Shown here piece by piece: positions 8,583 through 17,967 of a stretch of DNA of 64,000 nt. The first letter of the stretch is position 1. Each line of letters begins with the position of its first letter. The notes under the pieces were generated by a model. That model worked only from the letters and a program-made list of their open reading frames with translations. It made no database searches and was not told the DNA's origin. The position numbers and the translations under genes are program-made. Source of the stretch: Sipunculus nudus (taxonomy: Eukaryota > Annelida > Sipuncula > Golfingiida > Sipunculidae); contig JAPPUL010000068.1 in NCBI GenBank assembly GCA_026874595.1, positions 2,090,269 to 2,154,268 on the forward strand, written 5' to 3'.

Positions 8583-9428
8583 GTGGAAATAAATGCGATA
8601 CAAGTGAAGGAGCTAAGGGAAAAGACGTCGTTAGGACTTATGGACTGTAAGAAAGCGCTAAAAGAGACGGCAGGTGATATTGAAAAAGCAATAATATATT
8701 TAAAAGAGAAAGGGCTTTTAAAGGCAGCCGAAAAGCTAGGGAGACTAACAAAAGAAGGGCTAATAAGCATAGGCCAAACTGACAAACACGGGATAATAAT
8801 AGAGCTAACGTGCGAAACAGACTTTGTAGCTCGTACAAAAGAGTTTATAAATGGAGTAGAATCTATTAAGAAATCATTATTAGCAAAGAAAGTTGGTAAT
8901 GTAGATGGAATACCAAAAGAGATAAATGAGGAGTTACAAGGACTAGTATCAAGGTTAGGTGAGAATATAAAATTAAGTCGAGTATGTTTATATGAAGTGA
9001 GAGAGGGAGAATATATAGAGGAATATCTGCATCAAGGGGCAAAGATAGGAGTAATGTTGAAACTAAAGGTCAAAAAATCAGATACGTTAAAAGAAGCAAG
9101 ATTTAAGAGTTTGTCAAAAGACCTATGCATGCATATAGCAGCGATGTCACCTGAGGCGTTGAGTGAGGATGAGATTAGCGATAAACAAAAAGACGAACAA
9201 AGGTCAATATACATAAAACAAGCAAATGAGACAAAAAAACCTCAAAATGTGATAGAAAAGATAGTAGATGGAAAGATTAGGCAATATTTAAAAGAGGTAA
9301 CGTTATTAAATCAAGGTTTTGTAAAGGAGCCAAAACAGAGCGTTAGAGAGCATATAGAAAAGGTATCAAAAGAGCTAGGCGATAAAATAGAGGTAAAAGA
9401 ATTTATAAGATATAAAGTAGGTGAATAA
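8583..9428 (+). CDS. tsf: elongation factor Ts
   Basis: EF-Ts is the guanine nucleotide exchange factor for EF-Tu. The 281-residue protein begins with a UBA-like domain containing VKELREKTSLGLMDCKKAL and then the TDFVARTKEF dimerisation core, followed by the C-terminal module. Start is GTG 8583, preceded by AAAAAGG. It lies 95 bases after rpsB, as in most bacteria, and its 3' end runs into pyrH. Confidence 0.96.
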   Translation: MEINAIQVKELREKTSLGLMDCKKALKETAGDIEKAIIYLKEKGLLKAAEKLGRLTKEGLISIGQTDKHGIIIELTCETDFVARTKEFINGVESIKKSLLAKKVGNVDGIPKEINEELQGLVSRLGENIKLSRVCLYEVREGEYIEEYLHQGAKIGVMLKLKVKKSDTLKEARFKSLSKDLCMHIAAMSPEALSEDEISDKQKDEQRSIYIKQANETKKPQNVIEKIVDGKIRQYLKEVTLLNQGFVKEPKQSVREHIEKVSKELGDKIEVKEFIRYKVGE

Positions 9429-9429
9429 G

Positions 9430-10146
9430 TTGATGGAGGCTAGATACAAGAGAATATTAGTTAAGATGAGCGGTGAGGCGCTTATGGGAGAGAGGAGTCA
9501 TGGTACGGATGAGAAGGTTCTAAAGTATCTAGCAGAAGAGATAAAGGGAATTGTTGAACTTGGCATTGAATGTGGGATAGTAATAGGCGGTGGCAATATA
9601 TGCCGCGGATATGAGTATGCAGGAGATATGGTAGAACGTACAAGTGCAGATTATATAGGTATGCTAGCAACAATTATGAATTCGTTAATATTACAATCAA
9701 GTTTAACAAATATAGGTATAAAAGCAAGTATTCAATCAGGGCTTGAGATAAAACCGATATCAAAACTATTCTCATCAAAAGAAGCAATAGAGGAATTAGA
9801 ATCCAACAAAGTATTAATTCTTGGAGGAGGTACAGGAAACCCATATTTCACAACAGACACGGCAGGGGTTTTAAGAGCGTTAGAATTAAAAGCTGACATA
9901 CTGATAAAGGCAACGAAAGTTGATGGCATATATAGTGCAGATCCAAATCTAGACACAAATGCAATAAAGTATGAAAATATAAGTTATTCTGAATACCTAG
10001 ATAAGAGTCTTAAGGTAATGGATAAAACAGCAGTATCTCTTTGCCAGGAGAATGAATTACCTGTATTAATACTAGATATGCTAAAGAGAGGGAATATAAA
10101 GGCGGCTTTAAAAGGTAATGCAGTTGGCAGTATAATAGGCTTTTAG
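9430..10146 (+). CDS. pyrH: uridylate kinase
   Basis: UMP kinase converts UMP to UDP using ATP. Visible motifs are KMSGEALMG near the N-terminus, GGGNICRG, GGGTGNPYFTTDTAG and KATKVDGIYSADP, all typical of the bacterial amino-acid-kinase-fold enzyme. The total of about 238 residues is the usual length. Start choice is open between GTG 9421 (overlapping tsf by 8), TTG 9430 and ATG 9433. TTG 9430 best fits the AGGTG at 9417-9421. Transcription is probably joint with tsf and frr. Confidence 0.95.
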   Translation: MMEARYKRILVKMSGEALMGERSHGTDEKVLKYLAEEIKGIVELGIECGIVIGGGNICRGYEYAGDMVERTSADYIGMLATIMNSLILQSSLTNIGIKASIQSGLEIKPISKLFSSKEAIEELESNKVLILGGGTGNPYFTTDTAGVLRALELKADILIKATKVDGIYSADPNLDTNAIKYENISYSEYLDKSLKVMDKTAVSLCQENELPVLILDMLKRGNIKAALKGNAVGSIIGF

Positions 10147-10217
10147 ATTAATGTTAATAATAAATTAAATAATTTTAAAGTAGCTTGATAAAACTAAATA
10201 TAGAGAGGACAAGTTGA

Positions 10218-10790
10218 TTGGATAATGAAGATAGGCTTGAAGAGCTATACAAAGAGACAGCAAATAAAATGAACAAGAGGGTGGAGATTTATAAAGGGGA
10301 ATTAAAACGAATCCGTACAGGCCGAGCCTCGCTTGGCATATTAGATGGTATAATGATTGAATGTTACGGTTCTAAGATGCCGTTAAACCAAGTGGCAACA
10401 CTAAGCACAGAGGATTCAAAGACGCTATTAATAGAACCTTGGGACAAATCTAACATAAAGGACATAGAACGAGGAATATCAAGCTCAGACTTAGATATAA
10501 GTCCGCAAAGCGATGGGAATCTAATAAGATTAAAGTTTCCGCCCTTAACAGAAGAAAGGCGTCATGAGTTTGTAAAGCAAGTTAGACAAAAGGGTGAGAC
10601 AAGTAAAGTTTCAATAAGAAATATACGACGTGAATCAAATGATGAATTAAAGCTGATAGAAGAAGATGGGCATATAAGTAAAGATGCTTTAAAGCATGCG
10701 CATGATAAGATACAAGAGATTACAACAAAATATATAGAAAAGATATCAGAACTAACAAAAAACAAAGACGATGATATAATGAAGATCTAA
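10218..10790 (+). CDS. frr: ribosome recycling factor
   Basis: RRF splits the post-termination ribosome together with EF-G. The 190-residue length and the central LKRIRTGRASLGILDGI and VKQVRQKGETSKVSIRNIRR stretches are diagnostic of the family, which folds as a three-helix bundle plus a beta domain. The start is TTG at 10218, with GAGAGGA a little upstream. It follows pyrH by about 70 bases. Confidence 0.96.
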   Translation: MDNEDRLEELYKETANKMNKRVEIYKGELKRIRTGRASLGILDGIMIECYGSKMPLNQVATLSTEDSKTLLIEPWDKSNIKDIERGISSSDLDISPQSDGNLIRLKFPPLTEERRHEFVKQVRQKGETSKVSIRNIRRESNDELKLIEEDGHISKDALKHAHDKIQEITTKYIEKISELTKNKDDDIMKI

Positions 10791-10818
10791 TTATATAAGG
10801 TATTAATGAGTGTAAAAG

Positions 10819-11544
10819 TTGATTCAGCAAGTTGATTCAGAAGGAAGGCCTAATCACGTAGCAATAATAATGGATGGAAATAAGAGGTGGGCAGTCAAAA
10901 ACAACACATCTGTATTAAATGGGCACAGACGTGGTCTTGATAGAGCAATAGATATACTTAAATGCTGCAATAAGTTATCTATAAAGATCTTATCATTATT
11001 TGCATTTTCTGCTGATAACTGGAGGCGTTCTGAAGATGAGATCAAAGCGCTAATGCATTTGTTTAAATACTTTTATAGGAATAAATTTGATATACTAGTT
11101 AGGAACGGGATTCGTCTATTACACAGTGGAAGTCAAGATAGGCTTAAAAAAGAAACAAGGCAAATGCTTGAAACTATGGTGGAAAAGACAAAGGACAATG
11201 GAAACGGCATATTAAATATAGCGTTTAATTATAGTGGGAGGGAAGAGATAGTGCATGCGACAAACAAAATAGTAGCTGCTATAAGAGAAGATAAAGGAAT
11301 TAAATATCCGATAGATGAAAAGACGTTCAAAGAGAATTTATTTAATCCGGAGTTACCCTACCCTGAGTTATTAATAAGAACGAGCGGAGAGCAGCGGATA
11401 AGCAACTTTTTATTATGGCAGATGGCATATACTGAACTATACTTTACAGATGTACTTTGGCCAGATTTCACAGAAGAAGAATTTATAGAGGCATTAAATG
11501 ATTATAAAAAGCGAGAAAGGAGGTTTGGGGGACGGATTGAGTGA
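10819..11544 (+). CDS. uppS: undecaprenyl diphosphate synthase
   Basis: This cis-prenyltransferase makes the C55 lipid carrier for cell-wall and envelope glycans from farnesyl and isopentenyl diphosphates. The IIMDGNKRWA motif holds the catalytic Asp, and RTSGEQRISNFLLWQMAYTE is the family signature near the C-terminus. The 241-residue length is normal. Start is TTG 10819 with only a weak ribosome binding site; the surrounding AGTTGATTCAG is duplicated. The 3' end overlaps the start of cdsA. Confidence 0.94.
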   Translation: MIQQVDSEGRPNHVAIIMDGNKRWAVKNNTSVLNGHRRGLDRAIDILKCCNKLSIKILSLFAFSADNWRRSEDEIKALMHLFKYFYRNKFDILVRNGIRLLHSGSQDRLKKETRQMLETMVEKTKDNGNGILNIAFNYSGREEIVHATNKIVAAIREDKGIKYPIDEKTFKENLFNPELPYPELLIRTSGEQRISNFLLWQMAYTELYFTDVLWPDFTEEEFIEALNDYKKRERRFGGRIE

Positions 11545-12415
11545 AGGCGTAAAAAGAGTATTTACAAGTCTTATTGGGCTTCCTGTATTACTATTCTCAT
11601 TATTTTATAGCGGGATAGAGGGATATATCCTATTCTTTTTACTAATGTTGTTTGTGTCATTCATGATGGGACGAGAGCTATTAACAATAATAGATGTGCA
11701 GGGAATAAGAGCATATAATAAATTAATCCTAACAACGATAGTATTAATAGTAACATGTTGCTATTTGCTTGAGATAGGATTTTCTATATTTGGGTGGTTT
11801 GAAAATAATATTAGTTTCAAACTTGGAAGAAATGATATAATACTATTTATGCTATTGGTGTCTCTGGTACTAGTATTCTTTTTAGAGATTAGGCGAGGAG
11901 ATTTTAGACAATCATTTGAAGTTGCTTCTGTACATATATTCATAATTTTATACGCATCAATTGGAATAGTATATATAATAGCAATTCAACAAGCAAACTC
12001 ATGGCATTTTCTTTATATATTAGTGGTAACTTGGATGACGGATAGTGGAGCATATTTTGCGGGAAAGTATTTAGGTAGAACAAAGTTAAATCTAAAAATA
12101 AGTCCAAATAAGACACTTGAAGGTTTTATAGGAGGGATAATATGCGGCACAGTATCTGGCGTATTACTTAAATTAATTTTTGTAAACGTTTATACCATAG
12201 AGGAATCAATTATATATAGCTATCCTTATATAATAATCGTATCATTAATATTTACACTACTTGCGATACTAGGAGACCTTGCAGAATCTTTATTAAAGCG
12301 TTCAGGAGGGGTAAAGAATGCAGATAAATACATACCGGGGCATGGGGGAATGCTTGACGTAATGGATTCTTTAATATTCAATGCTCCTATATTTTATATC
12401 TTAATAAACTTATAA
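11537..12415 (+). CDS. cdsA: phosphatidate cytidylyltransferase
   Basis: CdsA makes CDP-diacylglycerol from phosphatidate and CTP at the inner membrane. The protein has about seven to eight hydrophobic helices, the KISPNKTLEGFIGG stretch and the C-terminal signature KRSGGVKNADKYIPGHGGM. The usual Lys-Asp and Asp-Arg-x-Asp of the signature are here Lys-Asn and Asp-Val-Met-Asp, a mild deviation. An upstream ATG (11498) would overlap uppS by 47 bases. I prefer TTG 11537, which follows AAAGGAGG (11516-11523) and starts MSEGVKRVFTS, with an 8-base overlap with uppS. Confidence 0.92.
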   Translation: MSEGVKRVFTSLIGLPVLLFSLFYSGIEGYILFFLLMLFVSFMMGRELLTIIDVQGIRAYNKLILTTIVLIVTCCYLLEIGFSIFGWFENNISFKLGRNDIILFMLLVSLVLVFFLEIRRGDFRQSFEVASVHIFIILYASIGIVYIIAIQQANSWHFLYILVVTWMTDSGAYFAGKYLGRTKLNLKISPNKTLEGFIGGIICGTVSGVLLKLIFVNVYTIEESIIYSYPYIIIVSLIFTLLAILGDLAESLLKRSGGVKNADKYIPGHGGMLDVMDSLIFNAPIFYILINL

Positions 12416-12497
12416 TTAAAAAAAGATATAAATATATATCTAAAAGTACTAACTTTAGCTATACTAATTCATAAAACAAAACTCAAGGGAATTTATA

Positions 12498-13658
12498 ATG
12501 ATGGAACAAGAAGCTAATGAGAACACAGACAATAAAGACAAAGCCTTAAACTCCGCAATAACACAAATTGAGAAAGAGCATGGAAAAGGGTCAGTAATCC
12601 GATTGGGGAGTAAAGAGCGCCAAAGTATTCCTTTTGTACCAACAGGAGCTCTAACACTTGACTTAGCACTTGGAATAGGCGGAGTTCCTAAAGGTAGGAT
12701 TATAGAGATATACGGACCAGAATCATCAGGTAAGACTACACTAACGTTAAATATATGTGCTCAAGCACAAAAACTTGGCGGTATAGTAGGCTTTATAGAT
12801 GCAGAACATGCACTAGACCCATTATATGCCGAAAAGCTTGGAGTTGATGTACAAAATTTATATGTAGCGCAACCAGATTTTGGAGAACAGGCCTTGTCTA
12901 TCCTAGAGGCACTTGTAAGGAGCAAAACACTCGATGTAATAGTAATAGACAGCGTTGCAGCACTAGTTCCAAAAGCAGAGATAGATGGTAATATGGGAGA
13001 TGCGCACATGGCGCTACAAGCTCGCCTAATGTCACAAGCACTAAGGAAACTAACGGCAATAATAAACAAAAGTGGAACATGTGTAATCTTCATAAATCAG
13101 ATAAGGTCTAAGGTAGGAGTAATCTTTGGCTCACCCGAGACAACAACAGGTGGGAAGGCATTAAAGTTTTATTCATCGGTAAGACTTGACATTAGACGAA
13201 TTGAGACCTTAAAGAAAGGAGAAGTACCAATAGGCAATCATGTAAGGGTTAAGGTGGTAAAGAACAAGGTAGCGCCACCATTTAGGACAGCAGAATTTGA
13301 CATAATGTTTGATTCAGGGATATCCTATCCTGCAACAATCCTAGAAGCTGCAGTAACAGCTTCGGTCATCAAAAAGAGCGGGACCTGGTATTCTTATAAG
13401 GAGGAGCGACTTGGACAAGGGAAAGAGAATGTAAAAGAGACTCTTAGTAAGAATAAAGATTTGCAAGAAGAAATAGAAAAAGAGATATTAGATTATTATG
13501 ATATCAAGAAGCCTAGGAGGAGAGAGCTTACCAAAGATGAAACAAAGGATGGGACAAAGGATGGGACAAAGGATGGGACAAAGGATGGGACAAAGGATGG
13601 GACAAAGGATGGGACAAAGGATGGGACAAAGGTAGAAAATAAGAAGAAACAAAGCTAA
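12498..13658 (+). CDS. recA: recombinase RecA with repeat-expanded C-terminal tail
   Basis: RecA forms ATP-dependent filaments on single-stranded DNA for homologous recombination and triggers LexA cleavage. Walker A is [11 protein letters not shown], Walker B is [12 protein letters not shown], and the L2 region reads [18 protein letters not shown]. The core ends near residue 340. The remaining tail is charged and low in complexity: eight Asp-(Gly/Glu)-Thr-Lys units encoded by a 12-base tandem repeat. RecA tails are normally acidic and modulate activity; here each unit carries one Asp and one Lys, so net charge is near neutral. Length is 386, longer than the usual 340-355. RBS AAGGGA precedes the ATG. 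Confidence 0.96.
   Translation: MMEQEANENTDNKDKALNSAITQIEKEHGKGSVIRLGSKERQSIPFVPTGALTLDLALGIGGVPKGRIIEIYGPESSGKTTLTLNICAQAQKLGGIVGFIDAEHALDPLYAEKLGVDVQNLYVAQPDFGEQALSILEALVRSKTLDVIVIDSVAALVPKAEIDGNMGDAHMALQARLMSQALRKLTAIINKSGTCVIFINQIRSKVGVIFGSPETTTGGKALKFYSSVRLDIRRIETLKKGEVPIGNHVRVKVVKNKVAPPFRTAEFDIMFDSGISYPATILEAAVTASVIKKSGTWYSYKEERLGQGKENVKETLSKNKDLQEEIEKEILDYYDIKKPRRRELTKDETKDGTKDGTKDGTKDGTKDGTKDGTKDGTKVENKKKQS
13536..13631 (+). repeat. 12-nt minisatellite in the 3' end of recA
   Basis: The unit GATGGGACAAAG occurs seven times in perfect tandem (13548-13631), preceded by one variant unit GATGAAACAAAG (13536-13547). Because 12 is a multiple of three, copy-number change keeps the recA frame and only lengthens or shortens the tail. 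Confidence 0.97.
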
Positions 13659-13680
13659 AATATAAATAGAAAAATTAGGG

Positions 13681-14724
13681 ATGCTTATGGATAAGGTAAG
13701 AGTTGGAGTAATAGGAGCAACAGGATACACAGGAATAGAACTACTAAAATTACTCACAAAGCATCCGCATATAAAGATAACGTATATATCCTCAGAAAGC
13801 CAAACTGGCAAGACACTAGATAAATATAATCCCTATTTTAAAAATAGATTAGAAGAAGAGCTACGCTTTTCAAGCTATGATATAGAAAAGATAAAGTCAA
13901 GTTGCAATCTAATATTCTTCACAACCCCAAAAGGTATTGCAATGAAGCAAGCCCCAAAGTTATATAGCAGTAAAGTTAAGATTATAGATTTAAGTGGAGA
14001 TTTTAGATTAAAAACAAGTGAAGACTACCTAGAATGGTACGGAATGGAACATACCTCAAGTGAAAGTCTAAGCAAATGGACATATGGTCTTAGTGAGATA
14101 TTTAGAGAAAAGATAAAAGGATGTAAATATATATCAAATCCTGGCTGCTATCCGACCTCAATACTGCTTGGGCTAATCCCATTATTATATGATTTTGAGA
14201 CTAACGGAACAATAATATGCGATAGCAAATCCGGAGTATCAGGGAAGGGTAAACGAGTAAGTGAAGATTCGCTTTATTTTGAATGTAATGAAAACGTGGT
14301 TGCGTACAAGTTATCCAAGCATCAACACACACCAGAAATTGAACTTGGGATAAAGCGTGCAACATCTAAGGATATAAAAGTGAGCTTTACGCCCCATCTA
14401 ATACCTATGGATAGAGGCATATTGTCAACTATGTATGTAAGTTTATCGCAAAATAAGTTTGAAATAGACGAAATGCTTGAACATTATAAAAGATTTTATG
14501 AGGGAAGTGAATTTATAAAGGTACTAGACGCTTGCCAAGGGCCTATACAAACAAAGAGAGTATCAAATACAAACGAGTGCCATATAAACTTAAATCTAGA
14601 TGAACGTACAAACACACTAAAGATAATATCAGTATTAGATAATCTAATAAAAGGTGCAGTAGGCAGTGCAATACAAAACTTTAATATAATGCACGGATTA
14701 AAAGAAAGCACAGGACTAATATAA
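13681..14724 (+). CDS. argC: N-acetyl-gamma-glutamyl-phosphate reductase
   Basis: ArgC reduces N-acetylglutamyl phosphate to the semialdehyde with NADPH, the third step of arginine synthesis. The N-terminal Rossmann motif is GVIGATGYTGIELL, and the catalytic cysteine lies in SNPGCYPTS near residue 156; the KHQHTPEIE stretch is also typical. Length 347 is normal. No other arginine gene is adjacent, so it is a lone arg gene here. Start may be ATG 13681 or 13687. Confidence 0.95.
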   Translation: MLMDKVRVGVIGATGYTGIELLKLLTKHPHIKITYISSESQTGKTLDKYNPYFKNRLEEELRFSSYDIEKIKSSCNLIFFTTPKGIAMKQAPKLYSSKVKIIDLSGDFRLKTSEDYLEWYGMEHTSSESLSKWTYGLSEIFREKIKGCKYISNPGCYPTSILLGLIPLLYDFETNGTIICDSKSGVSGKGKRVSEDSLYFECNENVVAYKLSKHQHTPEIELGIKRATSKDIKVSFTPHLIPMDRGILSTMYVSLSQNKFEIDEMLEHYKRFYEGSEFIKVLDACQGPIQTKRVSNTNECHINLNLDERTNTLKIISVLDNLIKGAVGSAIQNFNIMHGLKESTGLI

Positions 14725-14776
14725 GTGTTTATATTTAAATTAGATAGGAATAAATAATTAATTTAAGGAGCGTAAA

Positions 14777-14971
14777 ATGGGCTTATTTGATATAACGGCA
14801 ACCAATATGTATATAGACTATCCATTAATGTCCTACACAAACAAAACAATGAACTTACCAAAAGCGTTAGTACAGGGCAAGACCGAGATAAATCATACAC
14901 TACTAGATATAGTCCAATTTAATGGATTAGTAGCAAAGGAAGAAGGTTCAATAATAGACATGTACGTATGA
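14777..14971 (+). CDS. small protein of unknown function
   Basis: The 64-residue protein is preceded by an excellent ribosome binding site (AAGGAGCG, 7 bases before the ATG), which argues that it is real. I do not recognise a family. It has no membrane segment, and a central KALVQGKTEINHTLLDIV segment. The position and size made me consider RNA polymerase omega, but the expected motif is not there. It lies between argC and an unknown membrane protein, all on the same strand. Confidence 0.55.
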   Translation: MGLFDITATNMYIDYPLMSYTNKTMNLPKALVQGKTEINHTLLDIVQFNGLVAKEEGSIIDMYV

Positions 14972-15014
14972 GGGGATAAAGTTAAAAGATGTTACTTATT
15001 ATAAATAGTAAATA

Positions 15015-15905
15015 ATGGTAAAAGACACAAAATATAGCAGTCTAGGGATATTTGGCCTTACAGGGCTTTTAGTTTTACTGGTGCTTTATCTATATAATGT
15101 AAAGCTGGCCTTTGAAGTAACAACCTCATGGTTATTAATGCTTATAATGTTAGCTATGACATTAATGTTATGGATGCTATTTAAAGTGGCACTAATGGAT
15201 GTAAAGATCCCAAAGGTAGTAAATATAATACTTATAGTGCTTTATGTTGTAGTAGTTGTAGTATCGGCAGCGATAGGTTATATGACACAGAGTGAAGACG
15301 GTTTAAACGTTTTGCTTGATCGTAAGATACTAAAAGAGAGGGAATTAGATGAAGAATTCATAGAGTTATTTCATGCTCTTGAAATAGATAACGGAATAAA
15401 TAATGTAAGGTCTAAAGAATCAAGTTTAGGCAAGCCGACATATTTAGATTATATAATATATAAACACAAATTATGGATAAAGGAGCGATTATTATTATAT
15501 AAGAGACAGAAGGCACAGTACGCAACAGACAATAAGAAATGGGTAAGACTTTTAGACCATGCACAAAGCTATCGGAAGGGGGACTGGCAGGAGGAACTTA
15601 GAAAGATAATAGAGTCACGCCATGAAGAGTATGTAGAGTGGCTTAAGGAAGAGAGTTCAAGGCGCTATAAAATATTAAATATTCTGCTGAACGGAGGAGA
15701 AGAGGCACAAGGACTAAATAAATCCGAGGCAAGGCAATTATATAATTTATCCTATCCTGGAAAACGCTTTCCGGAAGAGAGTTGGGAAAAAGATATAAAT
15801 AGTCTTATTGATGCAGGAAAGAAGGATAAAAGCCTGTTATCTAATATAATACATAATAGCGTACTGGAAGAATTTATGAGAGTCTACATAAATACCCTAC
15901 TTTGA
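15015..15905 (+). CDS. membrane protein of unknown function with charged C-terminal domain
   Basis: The 296-residue protein begins with three hydrophobic helices (about residues 10-28, 34-55 and 68-90). A long, strongly charged and probably alpha-helical cytoplasmic domain follows, with many Trp, Lys and Glu residues (for example HKLWIKERLLLYKRQKAQY). I do not recognise the family. It follows the small gene at 14777 by 43 bases and could be co-transcribed. The codon use resembles that of the neighbouring housekeeping genes, so it does not look newly acquired. Confidence 0.65.
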   Translation: MVKDTKYSSLGIFGLTGLLVLLVLYLYNVKLAFEVTTSWLLMLIMLAMTLMLWMLFKVALMDVKIPKVVNIILIVLYVVVVVVSAAIGYMTQSEDGLNVLLDRKILKERELDEEFIELFHALEIDNGINNVRSKESSLGKPTYLDYIIYKHKLWIKERLLLYKRQKAQYATDNKKWVRLLDHAQSYRKGDWQEELRKIIESRHEEYVEWLKEESSRRYKILNILLNGGEEAQGLNKSEARQLYNLSYPGKRFPEESWEKDINSLIDAGKKDKSLLSNIIHNSVLEEFMRVYINTLL

Positions 15906-16036
15906 TTTTTGATGAGATTTTCTAAGGTGTGGGGTCATAAAAGAAGCTAATGGGAGCGTCCTACAGCATTAAAAGGATTTAACTTGCAATAAAAGAGGCA
16001 TATAATGCCATAATGATTAAGGAATAGTAAAAGGAT

Positions 16037-16312
16037 TTGAAGCTAATGTCATTGAATGAGCGACTTGATTTTGAGGAAGGGAAAATTAACAATGAGGAAT
16101 TGTACTTAAGAACATGTGCAAGATGCGTTTATAAAGCAAATCTTGTACTGCAAAAACAAGACTATTGCCACAAATGCATAAATAATTTAAAGGTACGTAT
16201 AAAGCGTAAAAAAGGGTATTCGATAGAGGAATTGTACGACTACTATAAACCCATTGATAAAAAAGATAAAAAGAGAAGGACTTCTACTATAAAACCTATA
16301 TATAATTTATAA
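16037..16312 (+). CDS. small zinc-ribbon-like protein
   Basis: The 91-residue protein contains two CxxC pairs (CARC near residue 28 and CHKC near 47), a spacing that fits a small treble-clef or zinc-ribbon fold, and a very basic C-terminal half rich in Lys and Arg. It may bind nucleic acid, but this is inference. Start is TTG 16037 or ATG 16046; AAAGGA lies just upstream. The family is not recognised. Confidence 0.5.
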   Translation: MKLMSLNERLDFEEGKINNEELYLRTCARCVYKANLVLQKQDYCHKCINNLKVRIKRKKGYSIEELYDYYKPIDKKDKKRRTSTIKPIYNL

Positions 16313-16435
16313 ATATATAAAAAAACTTCCTAATACTCTTTCCTAACCTTTCATTAAAACTTTCATTAAAAAGACTTCGTTAATAGATACTAAATTTATA
16401 AATTTAGTATAAAAATTAAGCAAGGACTAAGTTGA

Positions 16436-16954
16436 ATGGCTAATGAAGCAAAGAATGAAGCAAAGATAATATATCCAGGAAGTTTCGATCCCTTAACCTA
16501 TGGGCATCTAGACATAATATACCGTATGGCGCCAACATTTAATAACATCATACTGGCAATAGTAGATAATCCGAGTAAAAGCTGCACATTTACAATAAAG
16601 GAGAGAGAAGTAATGCTCTCGGAGACAATATCAAACGAAAGGTTAGAAGATAAAGTATCTGTTATGAGTTTTAATGGTTTGTTAGTAGACTTTGCACAGT
16701 CGCAGGATGCTAGATTGCTGGTTCGAGGGATACGGGCTTTATCAGACTTTGAATTTGAGTTTAGAAGTTCTAGAATGAATAAACATTTAAATAAGGAGAT
16801 AGAGACAATATTCATGCTATCTTCACCTAAATACGAACATATAAGTTCAAGTATAGTAAAAGAGGTCTACAAGCTTGGCGCTGACATAAAAGAATATGTT
16901 CCAGAAAATATAATAAAACACCTTGCTGAAAAACTAAAAACTCATGATATCTAA
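16436..16954 (+). CDS. coaD: phosphopantetheine adenylyltransferase
   Basis: CoaD transfers AMP to 4'-phosphopantetheine, the penultimate step of coenzyme A synthesis. The N-terminal YPGSFDPLTYGHLDII holds the nucleotidyltransferase TxGH motif, and the C-terminal YEHISSSIVKEVYKLGADI is the second family signature. Length 172 is slightly longer than the usual 160. Start ATG 16436 is preceded by CAAGGA. The DnaQ-like gene follows by 9 bases. Confidence 0.94.
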   Translation: MANEAKNEAKIIYPGSFDPLTYGHLDIIYRMAPTFNNIILAIVDNPSKSCTFTIKEREVMLSETISNERLEDKVSVMSFNGLLVDFAQSQDARLLVRGIRALSDFEFEFRSSRMNKHLNKEIETIFMLSSPKYEHISSSIVKEVYKLGADIKEYVPENIIKHLAEKLKTHDI

Positions 16955-16963
16955 GAGGAATAT

Positions 16964-17578
16964 ATGTCAACTTTAGAAGACGAATTTGTATGTTTTGATT
17001 TAGAGACTACAGGTTTGAGCTGTCGTAAAGACAGCATAATAGAAGTAGGCTGTGTAAGGTTTAGTACTAGGCAAGGCTTTATAGATACATTTAAATCGCT
17101 AGTATATTTTGACGGAGAAATAGATGAGATTGTAATAAATCTAACAGGAATTAGAGAGACAATGCTTGTTGATTCTCCAAAAATAGATGTCGTGCTTAGG
17201 AAGTTTATACATTTTATAGGAGATACTCCCCTACTCTCTCATAACGCTCCGTTTGATGCTCGCTTTATTTCTCATGCATTATATAACAATGCCTTGCATT
17301 ATCCGAAAAACGAAATATATGATACTATAAGTATATTTAAAAAGTTGCTGCCAAACTTACCAAGCTATAAACTACAAAATCTTAATAAGACTTTTAACAT
17401 ACATCCGGAAAATGCACACAGAGCCTTAGACGACGCAAAAGCAACAAGTAATTTATTCTTATTGGCTGCAAAACAAAATAGCGGCAAAAACGCATACACA
17501 AATATAAGTACCCTCGCAAAGGCCATATATTTTAAAGATTACGACAAGCAAAGCCTGTTTAAAGCAAAGCCTGCTTAA
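16964..17578 (+). CDS. DnaQ-like 3'-5' exonuclease
   Basis: The 204-residue protein shows the three exonuclease motifs of the DEDDh class: FDLETTG (Exo I), HNAPFDARFI (Exo II) and HRALDDAKAT (Exo III, His and Asp). This is either the proofreading epsilon subunit of DNA polymerase III or a related stand-alone exonuclease. The lack of a clear C-terminal polymerase-binding extension leaves this open. It follows coaD directly with AGAGGA as its ribosome binding site. Confidence 0.88.
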   Translation: MSTLEDEFVCFDLETTGLSCRKDSIIEVGCVRFSTRQGFIDTFKSLVYFDGEIDEIVINLTGIRETMLVDSPKIDVVLRKFIHFIGDTPLLSHNAPFDARFISHALYNNALHYPKNEIYDTISIFKKLLPNLPSYKLQNLNKTFNIHPENAHRALDDAKATSNLFLLAAKQNSGKNAYTNISTLAKAIYFKDYDKQSLFKAKPA

Positions 17579-17669
17579 TAAAATAAAAGATTTGTAAACC
17601 AAAAGATACAAATAGCAAATTAACTGTTTCTGATGACCATGTAAATAAAGAGAAAATACAGGAGTGGCA

Positions 17670-17828
17670 ATGAACTTTAAAGTGGATGAGGATGAAGAAT
17701 TAAGCGGCTATGAGGTTATGCAAGACGAGTATATACCTAATAAGGATAACTTAGATAAAGAGAAGGAAGAAGTAAAGAAAGAAGATGCTAGCAATGATGA
17801 AGAAAAAGAAAAGAAAGACGATACATGA
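17670..17828 (+). CDS. small acidic protein
   Basis: An ATG at 17670 with AGGAG six bases upstream opens a 52-codon frame ending in TGA. The product starts MNFKVDEDEELSGYEVMQDE and is dominated by Asp, Glu and Lys, so it is probably disordered. No family is recognised. The good ribosome binding site and biased composition favour a real gene, but it could be spurious. Confidence 0.4.
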   Translation: MNFKVDEDEELSGYEVMQDEYIPNKDNLDKEKEEVKKEDASNDEEKEKKDDT

Positions 17829-17888
17829 TTGTTTCATTTTACATGCCTTTATACTTAAAGGTTAACTAGAAAATGCTAAATGCGTTAA

Positions 17889-17918
17889 TTGACAACGATT
17901 GGTGTCTAAAAATATCTT
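17889..17918 (+). promoter_or_regulatory. probable sigma-70 promoter of the aminotransferase gene
   Basis: TTGACA (17889-17894) and TATCTT (17913-17918) are separated by 18 bases and lie 50 bases before the ATG at 17968. Confidence 0.5.
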
Positions 17919-17967
17919 AAAAAAAGATAATATAATAGTTTAAAAAAAGTTTACTTTTCTATGTAAT

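Noticed and set aside
13488-13811. Minus-strand frame with repeated Cys-Pro-Ile-Leu units
   Set aside because: It is the antisense reading of the recA 12-mer minisatellite, with no start signal of its own.
14777-14971. RNA polymerase omega subunit
   Set aside because: Size and context were suggestive, but the conserved omega/Rpb6 motif is absent.
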